Shown here: one piece after another, positions 44,994-54,951 of the stretch
How the letters are laid out: every line of letters starts with the position of its first letter
Numbering within the stretch: position 1 is the stretch's first letter
Source: Chitinophaga arvensicola
GTDB taxonomy: Bacteria > Bacteroidota > Bacteroidia > Chitinophagales > Chitinophagaceae
Assembly (NCBI RefSeq): GCF_900110835.1
Contig: NZ_FOJG01000001.1
Location: forward strand, 3,007,499 to 3,071,498
Direction of reading: 5' to 3'
Length of the DNA: 64,000 nt
Position numbers and translations under genes: made by a program
The notes under the pieces: generated by a model
What the model was told of the DNA's origin: nothing
Seen by the model: only the letters and a program-made list of their open reading frames with translations
Databases searched by the model: none

Positions 44994-47360
44994 ATGTTTA
45001 GAAACTATCTGAAAATCGCCTGGCGACACCTGCTGAAAAACAGGCGTTTTACCCTGCTGAATCTTATCGGGCTGTCTACCGGTCTCGCAGGTACGTTGTT
45101 AATCTGCCTCTGGGTATACGATGAAGGAAGCTTTGACCATTTCCATAAAAATGACCGCCACCTGTTTCAGGTCATGGAAAATGTGCCACACGAAAAGGGC
45201 ATCACCACTTCTCCGGAAACACCCGCATTACTGGCCGCAACGCTTAAAGCCAATATGCCGGAAGTGGCCGCCGCTACGGTAAGTACACCGCCCTCCTGGT
45301 TTCCGAAAATAGCCCTGACAGCAGGAGATAAAAACAGTAAAGCCGCCGGCATTTTCGCCGGAGCAGATTATCTGCAGGTATTTTCTTACCCATTGCTGCA
45401 GGGAAATAACCAACAGGTACTCCAGGATAAAAATAGTATCGTGATATCCGCCAGCCTCGCGCAAACCTTGTTTGGCAGCGTATCAGGCGCAGTAGGTAAA
45501 ACCATTCACTGGCAGCTGGATAAATTCAAAAAAGCCAGTATCGTGTCCGGCGTGCTGGAAAATACACCGGCTAACTCTTCCACCCGGTTCGATTGCCTAC
45601 TGCCTTTCGATGTGTTCAGGGAAATCATGAATATTACTGCCATGGACCCACAAGGCCCGTTTTATACCTATCTCGTTACAAAAGAAGGAACAGATGTTAC
45701 CGCCTTTAATGCAAAGCTGAGCCAGTATATGACCAGTCTCACAAAAGGCAGTACCAGCTCCCGGCAGCTGTTCCTGGAGCGTTACAGCGATCATTACCTC
45801 CATGGTAATTATGAAAATGGCGTACAGGCAGGCGGCCGTATCAGCTATGTAAAACTTTTCTCACTGATCTCCCTTTTCATCCTGCTCATAGCGTGTATCA
45901 ACTTTGTAAACCTCTCCACCGCTCAGTCTTCCGGCCGCATGAAAGAAATGGGAATCCGGAAAACGATCGGCGCTAATCGCGCTACACTGGTACTGCAATA
46001 CCTGGGAGAATCCATGCTGCTCACTTTTTTATCGTTGCTCGTAGCATTGATGCTGGTAACACTGTTGCTGCCGGAGTTCAACCAGATCACCGGTAAATCA
46101 TTGTCCCTGTCGTTCAATACCGGCACGGTTGCCATCATCCTGGCTATTGCACTGGCAACAGGCCTGCTGGCAGGCAGCTATCCCGCCTTCTACCTCTCCG
46201 GGTTTCATCCGCTATCGGTATTGAAAGGCAAAATGCCCGGATCTCCCGGTCAGCTGCTGGCCCGTAAAGGCCTGGTGGTATTCCAGTTTACTTTGTCGGT
46301 GTTATTTATGGTGGCGGTGATTACTGTATACCGGCAAATTGCGTATGTGCAGCACCGTTATCCCGGATATGATAAAGACAATGTGGTATACTTCGACGTA
46401 GAAGGCAAGGTGCCGGAAAAGATCCCTGACTTTTTAGCGGGTATTAAAAGGATTCCGGGTGTAGAAAATGCATCTGCCATGGTAGGAAATGTGTTGGGTG
46501 CACCTTCCAGGGGATGTAGCTGGAAGGGCAGGGGCAAAGACGAAATTATTTTATGCCGTCCTTTCCAGGTAAACTATGATATGATGGAAACACTGGGGTT
46601 GCAGATGGCGGCCGGTCGTTCTTTCTCCAGGGACTATGGTACAGACAACAACCGCATCATTTTTAATGAAGCGGCCATCCGGGCAATGGGTATTGAAAAT
46701 CCTGTGGGCAAAGTGATCCAGTTCGATGGAAGTCAGCTGGAGATCGCCGGGGTAGTGAAGGATTTTCATTTTCAATCCATGCATGAAGCCATCAGTCCTG
46801 CCTTTTTCAGGCTGGATATGGTGAACAGCACAGTGATGGTAAAAATCAAAGGAGAACAAACAAAGACGACGCTGGCGGCACTGAATCACTTTTATCAGCA
46901 GTATAACCCGGGTTTTGCATTTGATTATAAGTTCCTCGATGAAGATTATCAGGCGCAGTATATCGCGGAGCAACGGGTGGCCGCGCTGTCAAAGTATTTC
47001 ACCATACTGGCTATCCTGATCTCCTGTCTGGGTTTGTTTGGTCTGGTAGCTTTCACGGCAGAAAGCCGGCGCAAGGAAATCAGTATCCGCAAGGTGCTGG
47101 GTGCTACCGTAGCGAATGTGGTGCTGATGTTATCGGGCGTGTTTTTACGTTCGGTGCTGATCGCCATCGGTATCGGTTTGCCGCTGGCCTGGTATGGCAT
47201 GAATCGCTGGTTACATAGTTTTGTATATCATATGGAGATGGGCGCCGGGGTATTGCTGCTGGTGGCCGGGGCTATTATCGGGGTCACGTTGCTGACGGTC
47301 AGTTTTCAATCGGTACGGGCAGCGCTGGAGAACCCGGTAAAGAGTCTGAAAATGGAATAA
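44994..47360 (+). CDS. ABC transporter permease, FtsX/MacB type
   Basis: This 788-residue permease duplicates the MacB periplasmic core plus FtsX membrane unit. The first membrane helix is TLLNLIGLSTGLAGTLLICL. FtsX-type helices start around 290 (LFSLISLFILLIACINFVNL, then MKEMGIRKTIGANRATLVLQ), and the second set is near the C-terminus (ILAILISCLGLFGLVAFTAE, then KEISIRKVLGATVANVVLML). No ATPase gene is adjacent, which is usual for this Bacteroidota family. It may move lipids, drugs or act as a mechanotransmitter; the substrate is unknown. Confidence 0.9.
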   Translation: MFRNYLKIAWRHLLKNRRFTLLNLIGLSTGLAGTLLICLWVYDEGSFDHFHKNDRHLFQVMENVPHEKGITTSPETPALLAATLKANMPEVAAATVSTPPSWFPKIALTAGDKNSKAAGIFAGADYLQVFSYPLLQGNNQQVLQDKNSIVISASLAQTLFGSVSGAVGKTIHWQLDKFKKASIVSGVLENTPANSSTRFDCLLPFDVFREIMNITAMDPQGPFYTYLVTKEGTDVTAFNAKLSQYMTSLTKGSTSSRQLFLERYSDHYLHGNYENGVQAGGRISYVKLFSLISLFILLIACINFVNLSTAQSSGRMKEMGIRKTIGANRATLVLQYLGESMLLTFLSLLVALMLVTLLLPEFNQITGKSLSLSFNTGTVAIILAIALATGLLAGSYPAFYLSGFHPLSVLKGKMPGSPGQLLARKGLVVFQFTLSVLFMVAVITVYRQIAYVQHRYPGYDKDNVVYFDVEGKVPEKIPDFLAGIKRIPGVENASAMVGNVLGAPSRGCSWKGRGKDEIILCRPFQVNYDMMETLGLQMAAGRSFSRDYGTDNNRIIFNEAAIRAMGIENPVGKVIQFDGSQLEIAGVVKDFHFQSMHEAISPAFFRLDMVNSTVMVKIKGEQTKTTLAALNHFYQQYNPGFAFDYKFLDEDYQAQYIAEQRVAALSKYFTILAILISCLGLFGLVAFTAESRRKEISIRKVLGATVANVVLMLSGVFLRSVLIAIGIGLPLAWYGMNRWLHSFVYHMEMGAGVLLLVAGAIIGVTLLTVSFQSVRAALENPVKSLKME

Positions 47361-47392
47361 AAAAAGTCCGGGTCATCAGGCCCGGACTTTTT
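47361..47392. terminator. Bidirectional terminator between ABC permease and FadL-like genes
   Basis: The stem AAAAAGTCCGGG / CCCGGACTTTTT with an 8-nt loop overlaps the end of the permease gene region and serves the two converging genes. Confidence 0.88.
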
Positions 47393-47411
47393 TTATCATC
47401 AGTTGATTTGT

Positions 47412-48962
47412 TTAGAACTTGAATCCTACAGACAACACGATATTGCTTCTGGCAAAATCCATGGTAGCAGCCTGTGGAGTCAATGCGGCTTCATATACGG
47501 TATACGGCTGATACCTGTCTTTTCCCTGGGTGTAGCTGTAGGTAGCATCTACATACAGGCCTTTGGTACGCAGACCAAGACCACCGCTGTACACTTTACG
47601 GGAAGCATCTACACCGGCGTTGTAAGCATCATTGCTATATGGGTTGCCATACGCTGCAAAACCTGCTCTTACGGCATACATGGCGAGGAATTTAACCTCA
47701 GCGCCTACACGAACATTGGAAGTGGCTTTGTAAACAGCGCTGATATTGTTATTCAGCACGTTCTGGCCAGATCTGTTATCGCTCATTTTGAATTTACCGG
47801 ACGACTGGTTTACGTATTCATAATCTGCCGTGATAAAGCCCTGAACGGTTTTAGGTTCCTGCAGGTTGCCAAAGAAATAGGAAGCGCCGGCACCTGCACG
47901 CAATGGAGCGGTGTAGTTGTAGTCATTTTCAACAGGATATCCCTGCGTCTGATCCAGTGAAATAGCGCCTACTTCTTTACGGCCGTCTTCTATATCTGAA
48001 TATAATTCGGAAGTATAACTGTCATGAATAGAGTACCAGGTAGGTGTTACGAAAGTACCACCCAGTCTGAAGTGGTCAGATACCTTGTAGAGGATACCCA
48101 GTTTACCACCAAAACCCAGACCGGTACGTTTGAGGTTCTTATAATAGTCGAAATACTTGAAATTATTGGCATCGCTTCCGGTGGCATCATCTTCTGACCA
48201 GGAAAGATTCTCTTTGTAATTAATGCTGGGCAGGTTGATGCTGGCGCCGATATAGAGGCGGTCGCCATAGTTACCACCTACTGCGAAGGTATATTCATTG
48301 AGGCCGCCTTCTGTTTTCAGGGTTCCTCTCTGCTGGATACTTGCCAGCCCACCAATTTGCCTGGATGGAGAAGACAGTGCCATGGGTTGTTTATTACCGG
48401 TGGTAGGTTGATAGTCTGCAATCAGTCCTGTAGCGAAGCCAAGGTCGTAACCCAGTGCCTGTGTGGCTTTGGAGCCGTCGAACAGGTCATCTACCCATAC
48501 ATCTGCGTAGGAAGATTTTTTATTATTGCCGGCGATGGCGATTTCGTTATTGTAATTAGCCACGCGCTGCATACCCAGTGAAAAGCTGATATTGTTCCAC
48601 GTGCTGGCGCCGTTGTTTTTGTTGGTAGCCATTACCAGGCCGATGGACGGCATCTGGAAATTGGAACGGTTTCCTTTGTTATCGAGCGAGCCATTGCCGA
48701 GGTAGGTAGAAGTATTCTGCGAGATACCTACGCCGCCTGAAACATGAAACTCACCGGTTTTGAAGATGGCAATACCTGCCGGGTTAAGATGTGCGGATGA
48801 ATAATCTCCTCCGAGACCTATGCCTGCTCCGCCCAATGCCTGGGTTCTGGCGGTTCCCTGAGGTTGATTGGGAGAGTAAAGTAGTGCGTCGTTGGTGCTC
48901 TGGGCAATGGCTGTCACAGATATAAACATGCCACCTAAAAGAGGATAAAGTCTTTTAATCAT
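47412..48962 (-). CDS. OmpP1/FadL family outer-membrane transport protein
   Basis: This 516-residue protein has a signal peptide (MIKRLYPLLGGMFISVTAIAQ) and the FadL-like beginning ALLYSPNQPQGTARTQALGG, then DYSSAHLNPAGIAIFKTGEF. The barrel strands run to the end (YVDATYSYTQGKDRYQ) and finish with IVLSVGFKF, a terminal Phe. FadL proteins let hydrophobic compounds such as long-chain fatty acids cross the outer membrane by lateral diffusion. The specific ligand here is unknown. It is a single gene, converging on the ABC permease. Confidence 0.88.
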   Translation of the reverse strand: MIKRLYPLLGGMFISVTAIAQSTNDALLYSPNQPQGTARTQALGGAGIGLGGDYSSAHLNPAGIAIFKTGEFHVSGGVGISQNTSTYLGNGSLDNKGNRSNFQMPSIGLVMATNKNNGASTWNNISFSLGMQRVANYNNEIAIAGNNKKSSYADVWVDDLFDGSKATQALGYDLGFATGLIADYQPTTGNKQPMALSSPSRQIGGLASIQQRGTLKTEGGLNEYTFAVGGNYGDRLYIGASINLPSINYKENLSWSEDDATGSDANNFKYFDYYKNLKRTGLGFGGKLGILYKVSDHFRLGGTFVTPTWYSIHDSYTSELYSDIEDGRKEVGAISLDQTQGYPVENDYNYTAPLRAGAGASYFFGNLQEPKTVQGFITADYEYVNQSSGKFKMSDNRSGQNVLNNNISAVYKATSNVRVGAEVKFLAMYAVRAGFAAYGNPYSNDAYNAGVDASRKVYSGGLGLRTKGLYVDATYSYTQGKDRYQPYTVYEAALTPQAATMDFARSNIVLSVGFKF

Positions 48963-49118
48963 AATCTGTTTTCTTAAAAATGAGATTGCTGCAGGTAAAA
49001 TTACGGTTGCTGGACGTTTGCTGCGATATGTATAACGTGCTGAACTGGCAAAACGTGTGTGGAGATAAAAAATAAGCGTAGTTTTTCAGGCTACGCTTAT
49101 CTTGTCAATGTTTTTTTA

Positions 49119-49799
49119 TTAACGGCCTCCTCTGGATGGACGGCTGTAACCACCGCCGCCACCGGAATTACCACCACCTACACGACCACCGCCTGAGCTG
49201 GGAGGAGTGTAGCTTGGAGCCGGGGTAGGAGCTGGTCTGCTGTATTCTGCTCTCTGTGGACGGGAATAATTACCATTGTCGCTACCACTGTTGTAGGCAG
49301 GTCTTGATACAGGTCTTTCTGAACTGGACTGCTGGAACACACGACGTGGTCTGTCATTACCATTCACTACGTTACCGCCATTGGCTGGCTGGAAGGTACC
49401 GGTTCTGGAAGGACGGGTATATCCGCCACCACCGGTGCCGCTACCGCTATTGGTATAATTCGATCTTGGTACTCTTTCGTTACCTGCTCTTACAGGACCG
49501 TAAGAGTTGGAAGGACGGGAATTGTAATATCCGCCATGTCCGTAGTAACCACCACCATAGTAGCCACCGTGGCCGTAAAATCCACCACCGTAGTAAGGGT
49601 AGTAGTAAGAAGGCCAGTAGCTGCCGATGTATGGGTATCCCCAACCGCCACCGTAGAAACCGCTGTTCCATGGGCTATAGAAACCACCCATTCCCCAGCC
49701 AAGGCCGAGGCTCAGTGAAGGTCCGTAGAAACTGCTGTATGGGCTGTAACCGAGTCCGAAACCACCGAATCCCATGCCCATTCCCCAACCGCTGCTCAT
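49119..49799 (-). CDS. Gly/Tyr-rich C-terminal part of a lipoprotein gene, after an in-frame TAG
   Basis: This open frame is extremely rich in Gly, Tyr, Ser and Pro (MGMGFGGFGLGYSPYSSFYG, GGGFYGHGGYYGGGYYGHGG), with an Arg/Ser-rich C-terminus (SGGGGGYSRPSRGGR). It has no signal peptide of its own. It lies in the same frame as the lipoprotein ORF upstream (49830-50132), separated only by TAG and ten sense codons (DGYNAASNLY) before this ATG. It is therefore best read as the second part of one 337-residue gene broken by a nonsense codon. Independent translation from 49799 is possible but doubtful. Confidence 0.6.
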   Translation of the reverse strand: MSSGWGMGMGFGGFGLGYSPYSSFYGPSLSLGLGWGMGGFYSPWNSGFYGGGWGYPYIGSYWPSYYYPYYGGGFYGHGGYYGGGYYGHGGYYNSRPSNSYGPVRAGNERVPRSNYTNSGSGTGGGGYTRPSRTGTFQPANGGNVVNGNDRPRRVFQQSSSERPVSRPAYNSGSDNGNYSRPQRAEYSRPAPTPAPSYTPPSSGGGRVGGGNSGGGGGYSRPSRGGR

Positions 49800-49829
49800 G
49801 TACAGGTTGGAAGCCGCATTGTAACCATC

Positions 49830-50132
49830 CTAGTAATCACCGGAGTAGTTGCTGCCACTGCCAAATCTGTTCAGACGGCGTTGGTAATCGCCCTGGTCTT
49901 CATCCTGGTAAGTAACATAGTTACCACCTTCGTCCTGGTTGCCTTGTACATAATTGGCATCATTCTCATCCTGGCGGCTATTTCCATTCGAACCATTATT
50001 GGAGGCATAGGTACGCTGCTGCTGACGCGGAGAATAGTATACATCATCCGGTGTCTGCGCCGTTTTGTAGGTACTGGAACACGCGCCCAGTGCGAGCGAA
50101 GCGGCCAGTCCAATGTATAATATAGGCTTCAT
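49830..50132 (-). CDS. N-terminal part of a lipoprotein, ended by an in-frame TAG
   Basis: This 100-residue ORF begins with a type II signal peptide (MKPILYIGLAASLALGAC, lipobox LGAC, then SSTYK) and a hydrophilic Asn/Asp/Gln-rich region (DDVYYSPRQQQRTY, DQGDYQRRLNRFGSGSNYSG). It ends at TAG (49832-49830) after GDY. The frame stays open for another 235 codons to 49119, and the Tyr/Gly-rich composition carries on across the stop. A TAC or TAT to TAG change would explain it. The product would be a truncated lipoprotein unless the amber codon is read through. Confidence 0.7.
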   Translation of the reverse strand: MKPILYIGLAASLALGACSSTYKTAQTPDDVYYSPRQQQRTYASNNGSNGNSRQDENDANYVQGNQDEGGNYVTYQDEDQGDYQRRLNRFGSGSNYSGDY

Positions 50133-50416
50133 TTGAAATATGTTTTAAGCGTGATTCGTGTAGTAAATTTACTTCTTTTTAACGGATTTAACGGGAAGAA
50201 AGTTACAATAACACAGACTACGTTATATTATTTTGTGATAAGTGTTTGCAACGTTATGTTTTTCATCTATGTTTGTGGAATTTCTTCTGAAGGTAATTTG
50301 GACAAAAACTAAGCCAATTCAGCCCCTGGCACATGGCAGACAGGTTTAATTTTGACTTGACAAATATAACCCGACTAAGCTTAAAACTAACGATATATAA
50401 ATAAGGTATAATTTTT

Positions 50417-51892
50417 ATGAGTAAAGAGATCACAGCCCGCTCGGAAGACTATTCAAAATGGTATAACGACCTGGTATTGAAAGGCGGCCTGGCAGACTAT
50501 TCTGCCGTGAAGGGATGTATGGTTATCAAACCATACGGCTTCGCCCTCTGGGAAGCCATGCGCGATGTATTGGATCGCAAATTCAAGGAAACCGGTCACC
50601 AGAATGCATATTTCCCGCTGTTCATCCCTAAAAGCTTTTTAAGTAAAGAAGCCGCCCACGTGGAAGGATTCGCAAAAGAATGCGCCGTAGTAACCCATTA
50701 CCGCCTGAAAAACGACCCCGATGGCGGTGGCGTTATTGTGGACCCGGAAGCCAAACTGGCAGAAGAACTCATCGTTCGTCCCACTTCTGAGACAATTATC
50801 TGGAATACATATAAAGACTGGATCCAGTCGTACCGCGACCTGCCCCTCCTGATCAACCAGTGGGCAAACGTAGTACGCTGGGAAATGCGTACCCGCCTGT
50901 TCCTCCGTACCACAGAATTCCTGTGGCAGGAAGGCCATACCGCTCACGCTACTGCACAGGAAGCCATCGCCGAAACAGAACAGATGCTGAACATCTACGC
51001 TGATTTCGCTGAAAACTATATGGCCGTTCCCGTTGTACGTGGACTGAAATCACCCAGCGAAAGATTCGCCGGCGCCGTAGAAACCTATTGCGTGGAAGCC
51101 ATGATGCAGGATGGTAAAGCCTTACAGGCTGGTACCTCCCACTTCCTGGGCCAGAACTTCGCCAAAGCATTCGACGTACAGTTCTCCAATAAAGAAAATA
51201 AACTGGAACACGTGTGGGCTACTTCCTGGGGAGTGTCTACCCGCCTGATCGGCGCACTCATCATGGTACACAGCGATGATGAAGGTCTCGTGATGCCGCC
51301 GAAAATTGCTCCTATCCAGGTAGTGATCGTGCCTATTTACAAAGGCCCCGATCAGAAAGCCGGTCTGGATGAAAAAGTGAACGTTATCGTAAAGGAACTG
51401 AGAAGCGCCGGTATCAGCGTGAAATACGACGATTCCGACAATAACCGCCCAGGCTGGAAATTCGCTGAATACGAAATGAAAGGCGTTCCCGTTCGTATAG
51501 CCATTGGCGCAAGAGATCTCGAAAACAACGTGGCCGAGGTAACCCGCCGCGATACGAAAGAGAAAATGAGCCTGTCGCTGGATGGTTTATCCAACCGCAT
51601 CAAGGATCTGCTGGACGAAATTCAGATCAACCTCTTTAATAAAGCAAAAGCTTACCGCGATAGCCACATCACCCGTGTAGATACTTTCGAAGAATTTGAA
51701 AAAGTACTGGACGAAAAAGGTGGCTTTGTATCTGCACACTGGGACGGTACCGCCGAAACAGAAGAACAGATCAAAGACCGGACAAAAGCAACCATCCGCT
51801 GCATCCCGCTGGACAACCCGCAGGAAGCCGGTACTTGTATTCTGACCGGCAAGCCATCAAAGGAAAGGGTGCTGTTCGCCAGAGCTTACTAA
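50417..51892 (+). CDS. proS: Prolyl-tRNA synthetase (archaeal/eukaryotic-type short form)
   Basis: This 491-residue class II synthetase charges tRNA-Pro. Class II motifs are visible: motif 2 region [40 protein letters not shown], and [20 protein letters not shown] near motif 3. The anticodon-binding domain is at about 290-390 ([16 protein letters not shown]), and the C-terminal zinc-domain-like part ends ERVLFARAY with the terminal Tyr typical of this ProRS type. It lacks the YbaK-type editing insertion found in long bacterial ProRS. Start at the ATG at 50417. Confidence 0.95.
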   Translation: MSKEITARSEDYSKWYNDLVLKGGLADYSAVKGCMVIKPYGFALWEAMRDVLDRKFKETGHQNAYFPLFIPKSFLSKEAAHVEGFAKECAVVTHYRLKNDPDGGGVIVDPEAKLAEELIVRPTSETIIWNTYKDWIQSYRDLPLLINQWANVVRWEMRTRLFLRTTEFLWQEGHTAHATAQEAIAETEQMLNIYADFAENYMAVPVVRGLKSPSERFAGAVETYCVEAMMQDGKALQAGTSHFLGQNFAKAFDVQFSNKENKLEHVWATSWGVSTRLIGALIMVHSDDEGLVMPPKIAPIQVVIVPIYKGPDQKAGLDEKVNVIVKELRSAGISVKYDDSDNNRPGWKFAEYEMKGVPVRIAIGARDLENNVAEVTRRDTKEKMSLSLDGLSNRIKDLLDEIQINLFNKAKAYRDSHITRVDTFEEFEKVLDEKGGFVSAHWDGTAETEEQIKDRTKATIRCIPLDNPQEAGTCILTGKPSKERVLFARAY

Positions 51893-51919
51893 GAAAGAAT
51901 TACCATATTAACCCGACGG

Positions 51920-51972
51920 ATTACGGATTTTCAGGAAGATATTCATAGGAATTCTTCCTAAAAAGCCGTAAT
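51920..51972 (+). other. Imperfect hairpin after proS
   Basis: ATTACGG and AGGAAGA pair with TCTTCCT and CCGTAAT around an internal loop, 27 nt after the proS stop. No T run follows, so it may stabilise the proS mRNA end or attenuate reading into the sensor-kinase gene. Confidence 0.4.
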
Positions 51973-52020
51973 TCGTTCCGGTGTTGTCTGGAAGCTTTCA
52001 TAAACCATTAAAATGATCCG

Positions 52021-54951
52021 ATGCCCTTGAACCGTTTTATAATGTTATGGGGGTTGGTCTTCTTTTGCACTGTTACAACATCCCTGGCACAAGGGCTGAT
52101 GATCCGTAACTATAATGTGAAGGACGGACTGGCCAACGCTACTGTTTATGCTGCTGTGCAGGATAAAGACGGGTTCATATGGTTTGCTACTCCCACCGGC
52201 GTCAGTAAGTTCGATGGTAAAAGATTCCGCAACTACGCCAAAAAAGACGGTCTTACGGATAATGAAGTGGTGAAACTCGCCGCCGATTCCAAAGGACGGG
52301 TATGGTTTTTTACCCTCAACGGAAAACCTTCCTTTTACGAAAAGTCAGTCATCCACAGCGAAGACAACGACTCCTCCCTGCTTTTCAACAGCCGTAGCCA
52401 CTACATGCAGTACGCCTTCGAAGGACAAGGCGGCTACATCTGGTTTCTCAATACCAATAACCGTATTGTACAATACAACGGCAAACAAACGATTTACGAT
52501 AAACTGGGTGCTTCCGGCGCCGACCTGTATTTCCTGATGCGCAACGACAGCATCTTCCATCCTTTACAGGCTTCCTTTCACCTGGAAACACTGAGAGATC
52601 CCAATAATTCCTTACAGCAGATCTCTTCCGTTTGTCCGTACCCGTTAGATGATCCCACACTGCGTACCCGTGTAAACGAAAACGCCGTAGTGATCATGCG
52701 GAATACCCTGTACTCCTACACTTCTAAAGAAGCTTTCTGCTTCTTCAATGGCGCAGAATGGGGAATAAAAGATGATATCAGCCACATGTGCATCGACAAC
52801 GATAACCTGTGGATCGGTACCCAGCGTGCTTTGTATTTCCTCAAAGGGTACTTCCGGGGAGAAAGAAGAATTATCCGTTTGCTCGATAATCATTTTATCA
52901 CCTCCCTGCTGAAAGACAGGGACGGCAATATCTGGATCACCACTTTTGGAGATGGTGTATACAATATCCCCTACAAGAATTTTTATTTCAGTTACCTGGA
53001 TAATACCAATGGCCTTTATTCGCATTCCATCTTCAGCATCAGCAAAGACAAGAAAAACGACCTGCTGCTGATTGGGCAGAATGCCGGCATCCTCAATACC
53101 ATGGATGTGGATAACCAGATCCGCCAATATACACTGGACACCACTTCCGGCCGTAACAGCGTACTCTCTATTACCCCGCATACCAACGATAATGTATTGA
53201 TAGGCACCGATAACGGCCTGTATAATTTTAATGCCCTTACCCGTAAAACATCTCTCTTAAAAGCAGTAAAAATGCTGAAAGATGTAGATGTTTCCCCCGG
53301 TGGAAAGATCCGGATAGCAGCGAAAAACCAGGTGATTGCGCTCGATGACTATGCCATCAGCGACCTGGATATGCTGGTTACTTCCATCGCGAGTATCAGC
53401 GACTCTACCTATTACGTGGGCACCAACATGGGCCTCTATTTCTGCACCGATAAGCAACGGACACTGGTACCCGCCGGCGCAGACACCATGCGTAAGGTAA
53501 GTATCAAAGACCTTAAATGGATAGACGGTTCCCTTTGGGTAGGCACCAGCGACCAGGGAATTTATGTGATGCAGCACGATTCAGTTGTAAAGCACCTGTC
53601 GACCGCAAACGACCTGGCCAGTGATATTTGTCAGCAACTTTATTACGACGGTGTTGGCCGCCTGTATGTAGCTACCAACCACGGCGTATCAGTGGTGGAT
53701 GTGAAAACACGGCGCATCACCCGCAACATCACCTCCAGCGACGGATTGATGTCGGATGACATCCGTGGTGTGTATGCGGATCATGATATCCTGTATATCG
53801 CTACCTCCAACGGGTTGTGTTATTTCAATGCAGATCATATCCCCGTAGATACCATTCCACCGGTGATCTACCTGAATAATATCCGTTATGGCGACAGTAC
53901 CTTCCTGTCTTCCCAGCGTTTTGTACACCTGTACAAACGCAAGGCTTCCTTTGAAGCGGAGTTTGGTACCATTGTATTTGATTTGCCGGAACTGGTAGAG
54001 TACCAGTATAATTTTTCGGGAGATAGTACCAATGGCTGGGTAACTACCATGTCGAATATCATCCCGTTCCCGGACCTGCAGCCTGGCAACTACACGCTGA
54101 TGGTAAGGGCGAGGAAATACAAGAGCGACTGGTCCAAGGCGCTGAGTATGGAAGTAAACATCCTGCCCAGATGGTACCAGCAATGGTGGGCGAGAGGCAT
54201 CCTGCTGCTGGCGGCTTTACTGCTGGTAGGCGTAGGCCTGCGCTATATTATCCGTCGTATTAAGCAGGCAGAGAAGCGGAAAACAGAGTATAACCGGCGT
54301 ATCGCGGAGCTGGAGGCCAAGGCATTGACCAACCAGATGAATCCGCATTTCATTTTCAATTCCCTGAACTCCGTGCAACACCTGATTTTAGAGAAAGAAG
54401 AGAAGCAGGCCCTGAATTTCCTGGCGGATTTTGCCACACTGATGCGGCAGATGCTGAATAATTCCCGTAAATCGTATATATCCCTGGAAGAAGAAATCGC
54501 TTTCCTGACCCGTTACCTCGAGTTGGAAAAGATCCGGTTTGCACATTCCTTTACCTATCACTTTATCATGGAGGATGCTTTGAAAGAGTATACCATTTAT
54601 ATCCCGCCCATGATTATTCAGCCGATAGTGGAAAATGCCATCAAACACGGGTTGGCACCCAAGAATATCAGCGGTTACCTGGAGATCCGCCTGGAGATGG
54701 TGGATGACCTGTTATATTGCTCGGTAGATGACGACGGAATAGGTTGGGATAAGTCAAATAGCATTAAAAGTTCAAGGCTCATTAAACACGAGTCTACTGC
54801 ACTCAGCGTGATTAAAGAGCGGTTGCAGATTATAAAATCTTTTAATGGAAGTGTTGGAAAGTTAGAAATTATTGATAAATTTAAATCTGGTTTCGGCAAT
54901 AAGGAAGGTACCTTAGTTGAAATACTGATTCCCATTGTTAAGATGTTATGA
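52021..54951 (+). CDS. Two-component-propeller sensor histidine kinase (LytS-like, Y_Y_Y domain)
   Basis: This 976-residue sensor has a signal peptide (LWGLVFFCTVTTSLAQG). Two-component-regulator propeller repeats run to about 610 (NVKDGLANATVYAAVQDKDG, FIWFATPTGVSKFDGKRFRN, NIWITTFGDGVYNIPYKNFY). A Y_Y_Y domain follows at about 650-715 (YNFSGDSTNGWVTT, GNYTLMVRAR), then a membrane segment (GILLLAALLLVGVGLRYIIR). The His_kinase domain has NPHFIFNSLNSVQHLI with the phospho-accepting His at about 776, and the ATPase part has PMIIQPIVENAIKHGL. It probably phosphorylates the LytTR regulator encoded next, with which it overlaps by 4 nt. The ligand is unknown. Confidence 0.93.
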   Translation: MPLNRFIMLWGLVFFCTVTTSLAQGLMIRNYNVKDGLANATVYAAVQDKDGFIWFATPTGVSKFDGKRFRNYAKKDGLTDNEVVKLAADSKGRVWFFTLNGKPSFYEKSVIHSEDNDSSLLFNSRSHYMQYAFEGQGGYIWFLNTNNRIVQYNGKQTIYDKLGASGADLYFLMRNDSIFHPLQASFHLETLRDPNNSLQQISSVCPYPLDDPTLRTRVNENAVVIMRNTLYSYTSKEAFCFFNGAEWGIKDDISHMCIDNDNLWIGTQRALYFLKGYFRGERRIIRLLDNHFITSLLKDRDGNIWITTFGDGVYNIPYKNFYFSYLDNTNGLYSHSIFSISKDKKNDLLLIGQNAGILNTMDVDNQIRQYTLDTTSGRNSVLSITPHTNDNVLIGTDNGLYNFNALTRKTSLLKAVKMLKDVDVSPGGKIRIAAKNQVIALDDYAISDLDMLVTSIASISDSTYYVGTNMGLYFCTDKQRTLVPAGADTMRKVSIKDLKWIDGSLWVGTSDQGIYVMQHDSVVKHLSTANDLASDICQQLYYDGVGRLYVATNHGVSVVDVKTRRITRNITSSDGLMSDDIRGVYADHDILYIATSNGLCYFNADHIPVDTIPPVIYLNNIRYGDSTFLSSQRFVHLYKRKASFEAEFGTIVFDLPELVEYQYNFSGDSTNGWVTTMSNIIPFPDLQPGNYTLMVRARKYKSDWSKALSMEVNILPRWYQQWWARGILLLAALLLVGVGLRYIIRRIKQAEKRKTEYNRRIAELEAKALTNQMNPHFIFNSLNSVQHLILEKEEKQALNFLADFATLMRQMLNNSRKSYISLEEEIAFLTRYLELEKIRFAHSFTYHFIMEDALKEYTIYIPPMIIQPIVENAIKHGLAPKNISGYLEIRLEMVDDLLYCSVDDDGIGWDKSNSIKSSRLIKHESTALSVIKERLQIIKSFNGSVGKLEIIDKFKSGFGNKEGTLVEILIPIVKML

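Noticed and set aside
49256..49915. 219-residue plus-strand ORF, rich in His, Arg and Cys
   Set aside because: It is the antisense shadow of the Gly/Tyr-rich repeat gene; composition bias keeps other frames open.
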